Origin: LMUY01 sp964242215
GTDB lineage: Bacteria; Pseudomonadota; Alphaproteobacteria; Acetobacterales; Acetobacteraceae
Length of the DNA: 64,000 nucleotides
Assembly: GCA_964242215.1 (NCBI GenBank)
Contig: CAXTCJ010000008.1
Location: 37,157-101,156, forward strand
Direction of reading: 5' to 3'
The notes under the pieces are model-generated. The model saw only the letters and a list, made by a program, of their open reading frames with translations, was not told the DNA's origin and ran no database searches. A program made the translations under genes and the position numbers. This document shows positions 52,229 to 61,395 of this stretch, one piece after another (the stretch's first letter is position 1; each line of letters starts with the position of its first letter).

Positions 52229-53434
52229 TCAGCCTTTCTTCAGCGCGGGGCAGACCGACTCACCCAACGGCCGGAAAGCCTCCGCGGCGGGGATGGTGGC
52301 GACCAACTCGTAGAAATCGTATGGAGCCTTGGACTGGGCGGGCGTCTTGACGCGGAACAGATAGGTGTCGTGCACCATGCGGCCATCCGCGCGCAGGCTG
52401 CCGTGCCGGGTCAGCAGATCGTCGACCGGAAGCTCGTGCAGCTTACCGATCACGGCGGCGGTGTCGGTGCTATGGGCGGCGGCGGCGGCGCGGAGATAGG
52501 CGCGGACGGCGGAATAATCGCCCGCCTGGATGGTGGACGGCATGCGTCCGCCATTGCGCGCGGCGAACCGGCGGGACCAGGCACGCGTCCGATCGTCCAG
52601 GTCCCAGTAGAATGCCTCGTTTACCAGCACGTTCTGCGCCACCGACAGGCCGAGGGCGGCGATATCCGGCACCGTCAGCACGAACGACACCATTTGCTGC
52701 TTGCCCTCGCCAACCCCGAACTCACGCGCCTGCTTGATCGAATTGATCAGGTCGGTGCCCGTGTTGCCCAGCGCGATGACGTCGGCGCCTGAGGCCTGAG
52801 CCTGCAGGAGAAAGGGTGAGAAATCGCCGCTGTAGTTGAACGGGTGGCTGACCGACCCGGCGACGCTACCCCCGGCCGCGCGCAGCAGAGCGGACGCGTC
52901 GGTTTGCAGCGACTTGCCGAACACGTAATCGGCGGTGACGAAAAACCATTTGCTGCCGGGCTTGGCGAGTGGGCGGGTGATGCCGATGGCCTGGCCATAG
53001 GTGTCCCACATCCACATCACCGACGTCGCAGGGGCACAATCCTCGTTGGTCAGCCGCGCCGTGCCGCCGGAGAACAGGGCAACCTTGTCATGCGCCGCCG
53101 CCTCGTGCTGCACAGCGATCTGCACCGTGGCCTGCACGATGTCGGCCACCGCGTCGACGCCCTTGTTGTCGAACCAATCCCGCACGATGCCGACGGCAAC
53201 GTCCGCCTTGTTCTGGTGATCCGCCTGTAGGATCTCGATCTTCATGCCGGCGCACTCGGCGGCGAGGCAATCCTCCGCCGCCATCTGCGCCGCGCTCACG
53301 GCGCCGGGCCCGGCCTGCGCGGACAGGCTGCCCGTCATGTCGGTGAGCACGCCGATCCGCACGGGGGTGTCGAGCGGGTGCGCTTGTGCCTGGGTCGCCG
53401 CAATCAAGCAGGCGAGAACGGGAAGCAGGCGCAT
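52229..53434 (-). CDS. ABC periplasmic binding protein, branched-chain amino acid type
   Basis: This 401-residue type I periplasmic binding protein (Peripla_BP_6) has a signal peptide (MRLLPVLACLIAATQAQAHP) and the family opening IGVLTDMTGSLSAQAGPGAV. ADIVQATVQIAVQHEAA and SKWFFVTADYVFGKS are typical. No permease or ATPase genes are adjacent, so it is either an orphan subunit for a transporter elsewhere or a sensor-coupled receptor. The ATG at 53434 is set by the signal peptide. Confidence 0.88.
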   Translation of the reverse strand: MRLLPVLACLIAATQAQAHPLDTPVRIGVLTDMTGSLSAQAGPGAVSAAQMAAEDCLAAECAGMKIEILQADHQNKADVAVGIVRDWFDNKGVDAVADIVQATVQIAVQHEAAAHDKVALFSGGTARLTNEDCAPATSVMWMWDTYGQAIGITRPLAKPGSKWFFVTADYVFGKSLQTDASALLRAAGGSVAGSVSHPFNYSGDFSPFLLQAQASGADVIALGNTGTDLINSIKQAREFGVGEGKQQMVSFVLTVPDIAALGLSVAQNVLVNEAFYWDLDDRTRAWSRRFAARNGGRMPSTIQAGDYSAVRAYLRAAAAAHSTDTAAVIGKLHELPVDDLLTRHGSLRADGRMVHDTYLFRVKTPAQSKAPYDFYELVATIPAAEAFRPLGESVCPALKKG

Positions 53435-53580
53435 GGTATCCTCCGCCCGTTCGACGGGCTTGTTGTTACGGCACTGTTCGATCGTTGTAACTCGGACATC
53501 GCGGCATCGACTAGGGTCGTTGATTACCTGGACCATCCTTCGAGCGCCGCGCCGATCCGCGCGCCCGTCGCTACTTCCCG

Positions 53581-53627
53581 TTACAGGAGACACAATCTGA
53601 TAATATAACCATCACAAACCTGTGATG
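53581..53627 (+). promoter_or_regulatory. Candidate promoter and operator of the autotransporter gene
   Basis: TATAAC (53604-53609) is a good -10 element; the hexamer 17 bases upstream (TTACAG at 53581) is a weak -35. Directly after it the perfect inverted repeat CATCACA-AACC-TGTGATG (53610-53627) would overlap the transcription start, a position suited to a repressor site. The leader to the ATG is about 90 bases. Confidence 0.35.
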
Positions 53628-53703
53628 AAGCCACCCTAAGAGGAGCACCGTTCGCCGCGGGGACCACCCGAGGCTGTGTTGTCGTCTTGGGAGTGAAACG
53701 TTT

Positions 53704-56700
53704 ATGCATGGCTCGAACGCGCGCTATCGCAGCGTGCTATGTACAGCGGGATTGGCGATCGTTGCGGCCGCGCTCTCGTTACCGGCCGAGGCGCAGACGC
53801 CGAATACGACGGTGGCCAACGTCAATCTGCTCAACCTGCTCTCGCCGTTCCTGAACCTCAACGCCACGCCGGTGGGTCAGCCGACGCTCGCTGCGGCGCT
53901 CAACGGCACCTCGGCACTGAACAGCTTCGCCGCCGGCAGCCCCACTGTTGCCGCCGTGTCGATCAGCGACAAGACCATCTTCAGCGGTAACTCGACGAGC
54001 ATTACCCTGCCCTCCGGCAGCAGCCTGGCCTTTGGTCCTGGCGCCAATCTCGGCGGCGGCCTGCCGGTGCAGCAGGTGCAGCAACCGGGCACGATCGCGC
54101 CAGCACAAGCCGTTGGTGGCCTTGGTACCCTCGGCGCCGCTTACCAGACGGCCGTGGCACCCAACGGCGCGGCGGCACCGGCTTTCGTGACCCTGCTCAA
54201 CAATGCCTACACGTTCAACAGCAACGACCTCGGCGTGGCCAAGAACTACTTCGCCAACGGTACGATCGATGGCGTGAATACAGCTGTGGCTGCCACCGGG
54301 ACGACGCTGCCGACCGCGAACGGCCTGCCGAACCGAACCGACAGCGTCTACGACCTGGCGTTCAACGTGAAGAACACCGGCGCGAACCAGGACATCTATG
54401 GCGACTCGCGGCCCGTCCAGGTGTCCAACTCGCTGATCCCGTACGACCCGACGGCGCTGAGCGGCCTCGCGACCAACCCGTCCTTCCCCAGCGGGCATAC
54501 CACCTACGCCTTCACCGACTCGACGCTCATCGGGATGGCAGTGCCGCAGTTCTTTCAGTCGATGCTGCTGCGCGCATCCGAGTACGGGCAGAGCCGCATC
54601 GAACTCGGCGTGCATTATCCGCTGGACATCGTCGGCAGCCGAGCCCTTGCGTCCTATGACCTGGCGCAACAGCTGAGCCAGAACCCGCAAGGCTATCTGC
54701 AGACCAACGTCGCGACCGGCGCCACAGCCCAAAACCTGAACACACAGTTCCAGGCGGGGGCGAAGCAGCTGGACGCCTACCTGTCCACGCAGACCGGCAG
54801 CTGTGGCGGCTCGCTCGCCGCCTGTGCCGCAAACGACTCCTATAACACGTACACGGCGTCGACCTACGGCAACCAGCCCTTCGCCACCCAGGGCGCCACG
54901 ACCGCCGCCACCGACGCTGCGATCTACACGGCGCGGCTGACGCTCGGCCTGCCGACGCTCTCGTTCACCCAGGCCCCGCGGGAGCAGGCGCCGGCCGGGG
55001 CGGCCGACGCTTCCATCCTGCTCGCCACGCTGTATGGCGGCAGCACGGCCGCGGCCCAGGCGCTGGCCGCGAGTGTCGGTGGCGCGCTGTATGGCAACCT
55101 GGCCACGAGCTCGATCAACCAGGTCATCTACAATACCGAGAACAACGCGCTGTCGGCATTCTACGGCACGCCGCTCAGCTACTGGACGCGCATCAACCTG
55201 TATGCTGCCGCTGGCTACTTCGGCAATGTCACAGGCAACTTCACCTTTGCCTCTGGCGACTACCTCAACACCAACGTGACCGTTGCGAATACCGGCGTGC
55301 TCTCGGGGCCGGGCCTGATCAACGGTAACCTGACCTTCCAGCAGGGGAGCGTGCTCGCCAACACGCCGGGCGCCACCCCCATCACCGTGAACGGTACGAC
55401 GACACTGCAGACCGGGTCCGCCGTCCGGTTGACGGGCATGTACCTCCCTGGACAGGCATACAAGCTGATCAGTGGGACGGGTGCGATCGGGGTCGCGCCC
55501 GGTGTGGCGGTCGATACCTCGGGCGCCACCGGGCTCGGCTCGACCTTCACCGGCTCGCTGGTCGTGGCCGCCGATCCGGGGCTGAGCGTCCGGCTCCAAT
55601 CCAACTTCTCCGGGCTGGCCAGCTCAGGCAACCAGCGCGCCCTGGCGGCCGGCATCGATACCGGCGGCAATGCGGGCACTTACGGCGCGGGCGGAACGAC
55701 GCTGCTCACGAACCTCATTGGCAGCTACAGCGCGGCCGCTATTCCGGCGGCCTTCGACCGGCTGTCCGGCGAGGGCATCGCCGGGCAGCAGCAGGCTGCG
55801 CTGGACGGGACCGAAATGTTCGCCAGCACCGTCATGGACGCGGCACGCGGTGGTTTGACCAGCGACACGATGACGGAGATCGGCCAACGCCGCGTGTGGC
55901 TGACCAGCTTCGGCGAGGGTGCGAACCTGGACGGCCGCTCCGGCTCCGGGAGTGCCGGCTGGTCCGGTTCACTGGCCGGGTTCGCCGCCGGTACCGACTA
56001 CCGCTTCGCGACGGGCACCACGATCGGTCTCGCTGCCGGCTACTCGGACAGCTCCTTCAACGTCAGCGGGCGCAACACCACGGGCAGCGCCTCAGCCGGG
56101 CATGTCGCGATCTACGGGGTGCAGCGCTGGGGCGCCAACTACCTGACCGGCGTGCTCGATGGCGGCTTCTTCAGCAACCACGAGAACCGCATTGCACTCG
56201 ATGCGGCGCAAAGCGGTTCGTTCTCGGCGACCGAGGTGCTGGGGCGGATCGAGGGCGGGCGGACCGTTCCCGTATCGTCCGTCAACCTTACACCGTTTGC
56301 CGGCTTCCAGGGTGCCAGCCTGTCCAACGACTCCTTCTCGGAGGGCGGTGCTGGCGTAAGCGGCCTCAGCGTTCGCGGCCGATCGGTGAATTCCGACAAG
56401 CTGTATTTGGGCGGGCAGGTCGACACGACGCGCGTGTTCAGCAACGGCATGTCGCTGACGCCGTATGCCCGCGTCGCCTGGGAGCACGAGTTCAGCACGG
56501 ACCGCAAGATCGACGCCTCGCTGCTCTCTCTGCCGGGGTCCAACTTCACCGTGTATGGTGCGCCCGCGGTCGAAGACGCGGCACGGGTGGTGGCCGGAGC
56601 CAAGCTGAACGTGACGAATGCGGTCGCGCTCTACGTCGGGTTCGACGGCGCCCTGTCGGGCTCAGGCCAGACCTACGGCGGCAAGGGCGGCCTTCGCATC

Positions 56701-56709
56701 GTTTGGTGA
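53704..56709 (+). CDS. Autotransporter with PAP2 phosphatase passenger
   Basis: This 1001-residue exported protein has a signal peptide (cleavage near AEAQTPN) and a passenger containing a PAP2/vanadium-haloperoxidase fold: FPSGHTTYAF (PSGH at 262-265) and SRIELGVHYPLD (SR-x5-H-x3-D at 297-308). Motif 1 has the arginine-proline (R236-P237), but the canonical lysine is glutamine (Q229). A beta-helix-like linker (about 510-640) and an autotransporter beta-barrel (about 720-1001, ending GGLRIVW) follow. It is probably a surface-displayed acid phosphatase. It stands alone with its own promoter region. Confidence 0.88.
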   Translation: MHGSNARYRSVLCTAGLAIVAAALSLPAEAQTPNTTVANVNLLNLLSPFLNLNATPVGQPTLAAALNGTSALNSFAAGSPTVAAVSISDKTIFSGNSTSITLPSGSSLAFGPGANLGGGLPVQQVQQPGTIAPAQAVGGLGTLGAAYQTAVAPNGAAAPAFVTLLNNAYTFNSNDLGVAKNYFANGTIDGVNTAVAATGTTLPTANGLPNRTDSVYDLAFNVKNTGANQDIYGDSRPVQVSNSLIPYDPTALSGLATNPSFPSGHTTYAFTDSTLIGMAVPQFFQSMLLRASEYGQSRIELGVHYPLDIVGSRALASYDLAQQLSQNPQGYLQTNVATGATAQNLNTQFQAGAKQLDAYLSTQTGSCGGSLAACAANDSYNTYTASTYGNQPFATQGATTAATDAAIYTARLTLGLPTLSFTQAPREQAPAGAADASILLATLYGGSTAAAQALAASVGGALYGNLATSSINQVIYNTENNALSAFYGTPLSYWTRINLYAAAGYFGNVTGNFTFASGDYLNTNVTVANTGVLSGPGLINGNLTFQQGSVLANTPGATPITVNGTTTLQTGSAVRLTGMYLPGQAYKLISGTGAIGVAPGVAVDTSGATGLGSTFTGSLVVAADPGLSVRLQSNFSGLASSGNQRALAAGIDTGGNAGTYGAGGTTLLTNLIGSYSAAAIPAAFDRLSGEGIAGQQQAALDGTEMFASTVMDAARGGLTSDTMTEIGQRRVWLTSFGEGANLDGRSGSGSAGWSGSLAGFAAGTDYRFATGTTIGLAAGYSDSSFNVSGRNTTGSASAGHVAIYGVQRWGANYLTGVLDGGFFSNHENRIALDAAQSGSFSATEVLGRIEGGRTVPVSSVNLTPFAGFQGASLSNDSFSEGGAGVSGLSVRGRSVNSDKLYLGGQVDTTRVFSNGMSLTPYARVAWEHEFSTDRKIDASLLSLPGSNFTVYGAPAVEDAARVVAGAKLNVTNAVALYVGFDGALSGSGQTYGGKGGLRIVW

Positions 56710-56763
56710 TGCCTTGGGTAGGGCGCGATGTGCGTCCCACCCCGTTTCGGGCTGTCGGGTTAC

Positions 56764-59082
56764 TTACGAACCAGCCGGCCTCAGCAGTTTGTCCATCGTG
56801 ATCGGCAGGTCCCGCACGCGGATGCCGGTCGCGTGGAACACCGCATTGGCAATCGCCGGAGCCACGCCGACGATGCCGAGTTCACCCACGCCCTTGCCGC
56901 CCAGCACCGAGGATTCCGGATCGGGGATGCCGACCGAGATCACCTGGATGTCCGGGACGTCGGCATTGGTCGGCACCAGATAATCAGCCATGTTGTTGTT
57001 CACGACGCGGGCATGGCGCGGGTCCACCAGCCCCTCCTCCAGCAACGCCATGCCGATGCCCATGATGATGCCGCCCTTCCACTGGCTCTCCGCCAGCTTC
57101 GGGTTGTACAGCCGCCCGGAATCCAGCGCCGAGACGATGCGCGACACCCGCACCGTGCCGAAATCCTCGTCGACCCGCACCTCCACGAAATGTGCGCCCC
57201 AGCTGTAGCGCGACCAATCGCCCTCGCTCGCCGACTGCATGCCGAGGACGGTGGTGTAGTTGTTGTAGCGCTCCGCCTCCGTCCGCTTGCCCTCCGGGAA
57301 CGTGTCACGCAACGCCACGATGCGCTCCCGCCCGATCTGCCGCAGCAACTCGCCGATCGGCAGGCCCGGATTGTCCTGCCGCGGCGCCGCGATCCGGCCG
57401 CTGGTCACCGTGAGCGTATTGGCTTGCACGTTTTGCAACGGCGACCCGGCGTCGTTCAGCGCCAACCCGATCAGCTCGTCGCGCGCCGCCAGCGCCGCCT
57501 TGTGGACCGCACCCGCCATCAGCCCGGCCAACTGCGAGCCGCCCGAGACCGGCGCGCGCGGCAGGGAGGAGTCGCCGAGGCGCACAACCACGTCCTCCAC
57601 CGGAACACCGATCGCATCGGCCGCGGTCTGCGCCAGAATAGTGTAGGTGCCGGTGCCCATGTCGGTGCCGCTGCTCGCCACTTCCACCGTGCCGTCGTCG
57701 AGAATGCTGACGCGCGCCTCGGTCGGCGTGCGGTGCACGGGGAACGCGCCGGCCGCCATGCCCCAGCCAATCAGCACGTGGCCGTCCCGCATCGAGCGCG
57801 GTGCCGGGCTGCGGCGGGACCAGCCGAACGCCTCCGACCCGGCGGCGAACGCTTCGCGCAATTGCCGGGTCGACCAGGCCTTGCCGGTGTTCGGATCCTT
57901 TTCGGCGTAATTGCGCAGGCGGATTTCCAGTGGATCCAGCCCGGCGACATAGGACAGCTCGTCGATCGCACTCTCGAGCCCGAAGGCACCGGGGTTCCAG
58001 CCGGGCGCACGCAGCGCACCCGGCAGCACGGTATTCACTGGCACGACGCGGTGACTGGCGCGGAAATTCGGCGTCGCGTACATCACCGACGCGATGCCAC
58101 CCACCCCTTCCGGGCCCGTGCCGCCGATCGTTGTCTCGCTGCGGCCCTGGTGGGTGATGGCGACCAACTTGCCGTGCGCATCCGCACCCAGTTCGATCGC
58201 CTGCGACGTCGCCGCGCGGCCGCCATAGGCGGTGAAGTTCTGCGCCCGCGTCAGCATCAGTTTCACCGGGCGGTCCAACAGTTTCGCCGCAACCGCCGCA
58301 ACCGCGCTGTGCGGGAGGGCGAAGGCCTTGCTGCCGAAACCGCCGCCGATATACGGCGAGATGATGCGCACGTTCTCGAACGGAATGCCGAACCATTCGG
58401 CATAGCCGCGGGCCATTCCGTCGGTCCACTGGCTGGGTTCCCACAGCGTCAGCCGGTCCTCCGCTTCCCAATGCGCGATCAGGCCGTGCGGCTCCATGGC
58501 AATGTGGTATTCGCGCGGCGTGCGGTAGGTTTGCGCGACCCGCAGCGGCGCGGATTGCAGGGCCGCCTCGACATCGCCCCATTGGACGGAGAGCGGGTCC
58601 AGCGCAATGCCCTCACCGGCGCGCGGATCGTCGAGGTCGGCGATGATATCGCTGGGTGCATAGGATACGCCTATCATCGCGGCGGCGGCAGTTGCCTGTT
58701 CGAAGGTCTCGGCTACCACGGCGGCGACGTGTTGGCCGTTGAAGGTGACGTCGCGCACCAGCGGACGATACGGCCCCTCCGGTCCGGGCGTTCCCATCCA
58801 GGTGGTGGCCGAATTCAGCGCCAGCATGTTGTCCGGTGTCAGCACCAGCAGCACGCCGGGTGCGCTGGCCGCGCGCGACGTATCGATGGCAGTCACGCGC
58901 CCGGCGGCGATCGTGCTCTGCACCATCACGGCATGAACCAGGCCGGCGGGGCGGTAATCGGCGGCGTACGGGGCGGCGCCACGGATCTTCGCCGGGCCAT
59001 CCAGGCGGGACAACCGACCGCCGAGGGTCACCGCACCGTCGGACGCGTCAGCGTGCTTGACCCGCTGCATGGTGCTGCTCAT
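56764..59082 (-). CDS. paoC: Molybdenum hydroxylase large subunit, PaoC-like
   Basis: This 772-residue molybdopterin subunit belongs to the xanthine dehydrogenase family. PYIGGGFGSKAF marks a Moco-binding segment, VSGGSQLAGL and GTDMGTGTYTILAQTAADA others, and the catalytic glutamate is in GGKGVGELGIVG near the C-terminus. The ATG at 59082 overlaps the FAD-subunit stop (ATGA). Together with the two upstream genes it forms a three-subunit aldehyde oxidoreductase of the PaoABC/YagTSR type. The substrate is probably an aromatic or N-heterocyclic aldehyde, which is inferred. Confidence 0.88.
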   Translation of the reverse strand: MSSTMQRVKHADASDGAVTLGGRLSRLDGPAKIRGAAPYAADYRPAGLVHAVMVQSTIAAGRVTAIDTSRAASAPGVLLVLTPDNMLALNSATTWMGTPGPEGPYRPLVRDVTFNGQHVAAVVAETFEQATAAAAMIGVSYAPSDIIADLDDPRAGEGIALDPLSVQWGDVEAALQSAPLRVAQTYRTPREYHIAMEPHGLIAHWEAEDRLTLWEPSQWTDGMARGYAEWFGIPFENVRIISPYIGGGFGSKAFALPHSAVAAVAAKLLDRPVKLMLTRAQNFTAYGGRAATSQAIELGADAHGKLVAITHQGRSETTIGGTGPEGVGGIASVMYATPNFRASHRVVPVNTVLPGALRAPGWNPGAFGLESAIDELSYVAGLDPLEIRLRNYAEKDPNTGKAWSTRQLREAFAAGSEAFGWSRRSPAPRSMRDGHVLIGWGMAAGAFPVHRTPTEARVSILDDGTVEVASSGTDMGTGTYTILAQTAADAIGVPVEDVVVRLGDSSLPRAPVSGGSQLAGLMAGAVHKAALAARDELIGLALNDAGSPLQNVQANTLTVTSGRIAAPRQDNPGLPIGELLRQIGRERIVALRDTFPEGKRTEAERYNNYTTVLGMQSASEGDWSRYSWGAHFVEVRVDEDFGTVRVSRIVSALDSGRLYNPKLAESQWKGGIIMGIGMALLEEGLVDPRHARVVNNNMADYLVPTNADVPDIQVISVGIPDPESSVLGGKGVGELGIVGVAPAIANAVFHATGIRVRDLPITMDKLLRPAGS

Positions 59083-60050
59083 GCGATTTCTCCCAACTGC
59101 AGAATGGCGCGCGCGACGACACGCGGCGCCAGTTCGATCTTGAAGGCGTTGTCGGGTTGAGCGACCGCACCCGTCATCGCCAGAAGGCTCGCGCGGCGCA
59201 CCGTTTCCGCGTCCAGCACCTGGCCGCGCAAGGCGTTCTCGACGGCACGGGCCCGCCACGGTTTGCTCGCGATGCCGCCCAGTGCCACGCGGATGTCGCG
59301 GATCGTGCGGCCGTCCGGCTCGAACTCCAGCCCGACTGCGGCGCTCGCGGCGGCGAACTCGTAGGACTGGCGGTCGCGCACCTTGAGGTAGATCGAGCGT
59401 CGTGCCGCCGGGGAGGACGGAATGCGGATTGCGGTGATCAACTCGCCCGGCCGCAGGTCGTGCTCGCGCTGCGGCGTGGTGCCGGGCAACAGAAAGAAGT
59501 CGTCCACTGGCACGGCCCGATCGCCGAGCACGACAACGGCGTCCAGTGCCACGAGCGCCACGGCGAGGTCACCGGGATAGCTGGCGATGCATGCGTCGCT
59601 GGTGCCGAGCACGGCGTGGTTGCGCGTGATGCCGCCGATTGCGGCGCAGCCGGTGCCCGGTGCGCGCTTGTTGCAGGCGGGGAAGGTCGCCGGGTCGCGG
59701 AAGTAGCTGCACCGCGTGCGCTGCAGCAGGTTGCCGGCGACCGTGGCCATGTTGCGGATCTGCGGCGACGCGGCTTGCGACAAGGCCTGCACGATCGCAG
59801 GATACTGCGCCCGCATGGCCGGGTCGTGCGCGACGCGGCTCATCGTCGCGAGCGCGCCGAGGGTTGCCCCGTCCGCATCCACGGTGATGCCGTCGAGCCC
59901 CGGAACGCGCGTGATGTCGACCAGATGGTCCGGCAATGCGACGCCGCATTTCGCCAGATCGAGCAGGCTGGTACCGCCGGCCAGCACCATGCCGGCCGCT
60001 TGCCGCGCGCTCGCGACATCGGTGACGCGTGCGTATGAGAAATCCCTCAT
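59079..60050 (-). CDS. paoB: Molybdenum hydroxylase FAD subunit, PaoB-like
   Basis: This 323-residue FAD-binding subunit has the flavin loop AGGTSLLDL and TVAGNLLQRTRC. The cysteine pattern RCSYFRD, PACNKR, TGCAAIGG and SDACIASYPGD corresponds to the extra [4Fe-4S] cluster known from PaoB, so the closest type is the YagS/PaoB group. The ATG at 60050 overlaps the iron-sulfur subunit stop by four bases. Confidence 0.88.
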   Translation of the reverse strand: MRDFSYARVTDVASARQAAGMVLAGGTSLLDLAKCGVALPDHLVDITRVPGLDGITVDADGATLGALATMSRVAHDPAMRAQYPAIVQALSQAASPQIRNMATVAGNLLQRTRCSYFRDPATFPACNKRAPGTGCAAIGGITRNHAVLGTSDACIASYPGDLAVALVALDAVVVLGDRAVPVDDFFLLPGTTPQREHDLRPGELITAIRIPSSPAARRSIYLKVRDRQSYEFAAASAAVGLEFEPDGRTIRDIRVALGGIASKPWRARAVENALRGQVLDAETVRRASLLAMTGAVAQPDNAFKIELAPRVVARAILQLGEIA

Positions 60051-60517
60051 TGGGCTGCCTCCGCCGCCTGGCGCACGGCAGCAACGATGTGCGGATAGGC
60101 GCCGCACCGGCACAGATTGCCGGACATGTATTCGCGGATTTCGTCATCCGAACCGGCATGGCCCTCGGCGATGCAGGCGATAGCCGACATGATTTGGCCC
60201 GGCGTGCAGAAGCCGCATTGGAACGCGTCCTGCTCCAGGAAGGCAGCCTGCACCGGGTGCAGTTCACCGATGCCGATGCCCTCGATGGTGGTGACCGCCC
60301 GCCCTTCCGCCTGTGCCGCCAGGGTCAGGCAGGACAGCACCCGCACGCCGTCGACATGGACGGTGCAGGCGCCGCACTGGCCGTGGTCGCAGCCCTTCTT
60401 GGTCCCCGTCAGCCCGAGATGGTCGCGCAAGGCGTCCAACAGCGTGGCTTGGGGCTCGACTTCAAGCGTACGGGGGCGGCCATTGACGAGCAACTGCATC
60501 GTGGTTCGATTGGTCAT
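60047..60517 (-). CDS. paoA: Molybdenum hydroxylase 2Fe-2S subunit, PaoA-like
   Basis: This 156-residue subunit has two [2Fe-2S] clusters: the plant-type ferredoxin set GCDHGQCGACTVHVDG with the fourth cysteine in VLSCLTLA, and the C-terminal set CGFCTPGQ with GNLCRCGAY. Its N-terminus (MTNRTTMQLLVNG) has no twin-arginine signal, unlike E. coli PaoA, so the complex is predicted to be cytoplasmic. It is the first gene of the three-gene operon and divergent from a TetR gene. Confidence 0.9.
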   Translation of the reverse strand: MTNRTTMQLLVNGRPRTLEVEPQATLLDALRDHLGLTGTKKGCDHGQCGACTVHVDGVRVLSCLTLAAQAEGRAVTTIEGIGIGELHPVQAAFLEQDAFQCGFCTPGQIMSAIACIAEGHAGSDDEIREYMSGNLCRCGAYPHIVAAVRQAAEAAQ

Positions 60518-60630
60518 GTCTGTCCTGCTCAGGTCAGGGGCGCGGGCAGTTCGACTGCGAAGGTCGGCGCCCACATCGGCGTCGGCTTACCCGCCGACCA
60601 AAACATGATAACCTGCAACGCTCAGGATGT

Positions 60631-60650
60631 AAACGGAGCCGCCTCCGTTT
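60631..60650. promoter_or_regulatory. Palindromic operator, probably TetR-bound
   Basis: AAACGGAG-CCGC-CTCCGTTT is a perfect eight-base inverted repeat with a four-base spacer. It is centred 36 bases upstream of the tetR ATG and about 125 bases from the paoA-like start, in the only spacer between the divergent genes. Its size and form fit a TetR-dimer site. Confidence 0.75.
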
Positions 60651-60676
60651 TCGTCACCCTAGGACCAGTCGCTGTC

Positions 60677-61270
60677 ATGGACCAGCTTGCCCCCGACCCC
60701 AGACCTTTGCGTGCCGATGCACGGCGCAATCGGGACAAGCTGTTGGGCGTGGCCGCTGCGGTGTTCGCGGAAACCGGGGTGAGCGCGTCACTGGAAGATA
60801 TCGCGCGCCAGGCCGGCGTCGGCATTGGCACGTTGTATCGCCACTTTCCAACGCGTGAACACCTCGTCGAACAGGTGTACCGGCACGAAGTGGAGGCGCT
60901 CAGCATTGCGGCGCACCAGCTGGCGCTTCAACACGCGCCGGATGTCGCGCTGGAAGAGTGGATGCGGCGCTTCGTGTTTTACATCGCGACCAAGCGCGGC
61001 ATGGCGGATAGTCTGCGCATTCTGATGACGACGAATTCTGAGCTGTTCGCGCAGGCCAGCGGGCTGGTGCCGGTCACGTTGCAGCGGCTACTCGACGCGG
61101 CCGTCGCGGTGGGCTCGGTCCGTAGCGACATCGAGGCATCCGACATACTGCAAGCGCTGTACGGCCTGTACTCGGCCCCCGCTGGACCCGGCTGGCAACC
61201 GCGGGCGAGCCGGCTGATCGGCCTCCTGATGGACGGCCTACGGTGGGGGGCAACGGGCAGGATCGGTTGA
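60677..61270 (+). CDS. TetR-family transcriptional regulator
   Basis: This 197-residue repressor has an N-terminal helix-turn-helix (SLEDIARQAGVGIGTLYRHFPTREHL region, about 34-59) followed by an all-helical ligand domain. It is divergent from the molybdenum hydroxylase operon and very probably controls it and itself through the palindrome at 60631-60650. The ligand is unknown but may be the aldehyde substrate. Confidence 0.9.
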   Translation: MDQLAPDPRPLRADARRNRDKLLGVAAAVFAETGVSASLEDIARQAGVGIGTLYRHFPTREHLVEQVYRHEVEALSIAAHQLALQHAPDVALEEWMRRFVFYIATKRGMADSLRILMTTNSELFAQASGLVPVTLQRLLDAAVAVGSVRSDIEASDILQALYGLYSAPAGPGWQPRASRLIGLLMDGLRWGATGRIG

Positions 61271-61395
61271 GATCAGCCGAATCGTCTCCACCTCGCGGAA
61301 GGGTTGTACCGCCTGCACCCTCCCCAAAGCTCCTTGCTCAAGCGGCGGGGGATTTCTGCTCGCTGCAATCAGGGTCGTCTGGGCTATGCAGGGCG

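Noticed and set aside
53779..55599. 606-codon minus-strand open frame opposite the autotransporter
   Set aside because: The plus-strand product has intact signal peptide, PAP2 motifs and barrel; the antisense product is Arg/Gly-rich and featureless.
56728..59160. 810-codon plus-strand open frame opposite the PaoC-like gene
   Set aside because: Antisense shadow of a confidently assigned molybdenum hydroxylase subunit.
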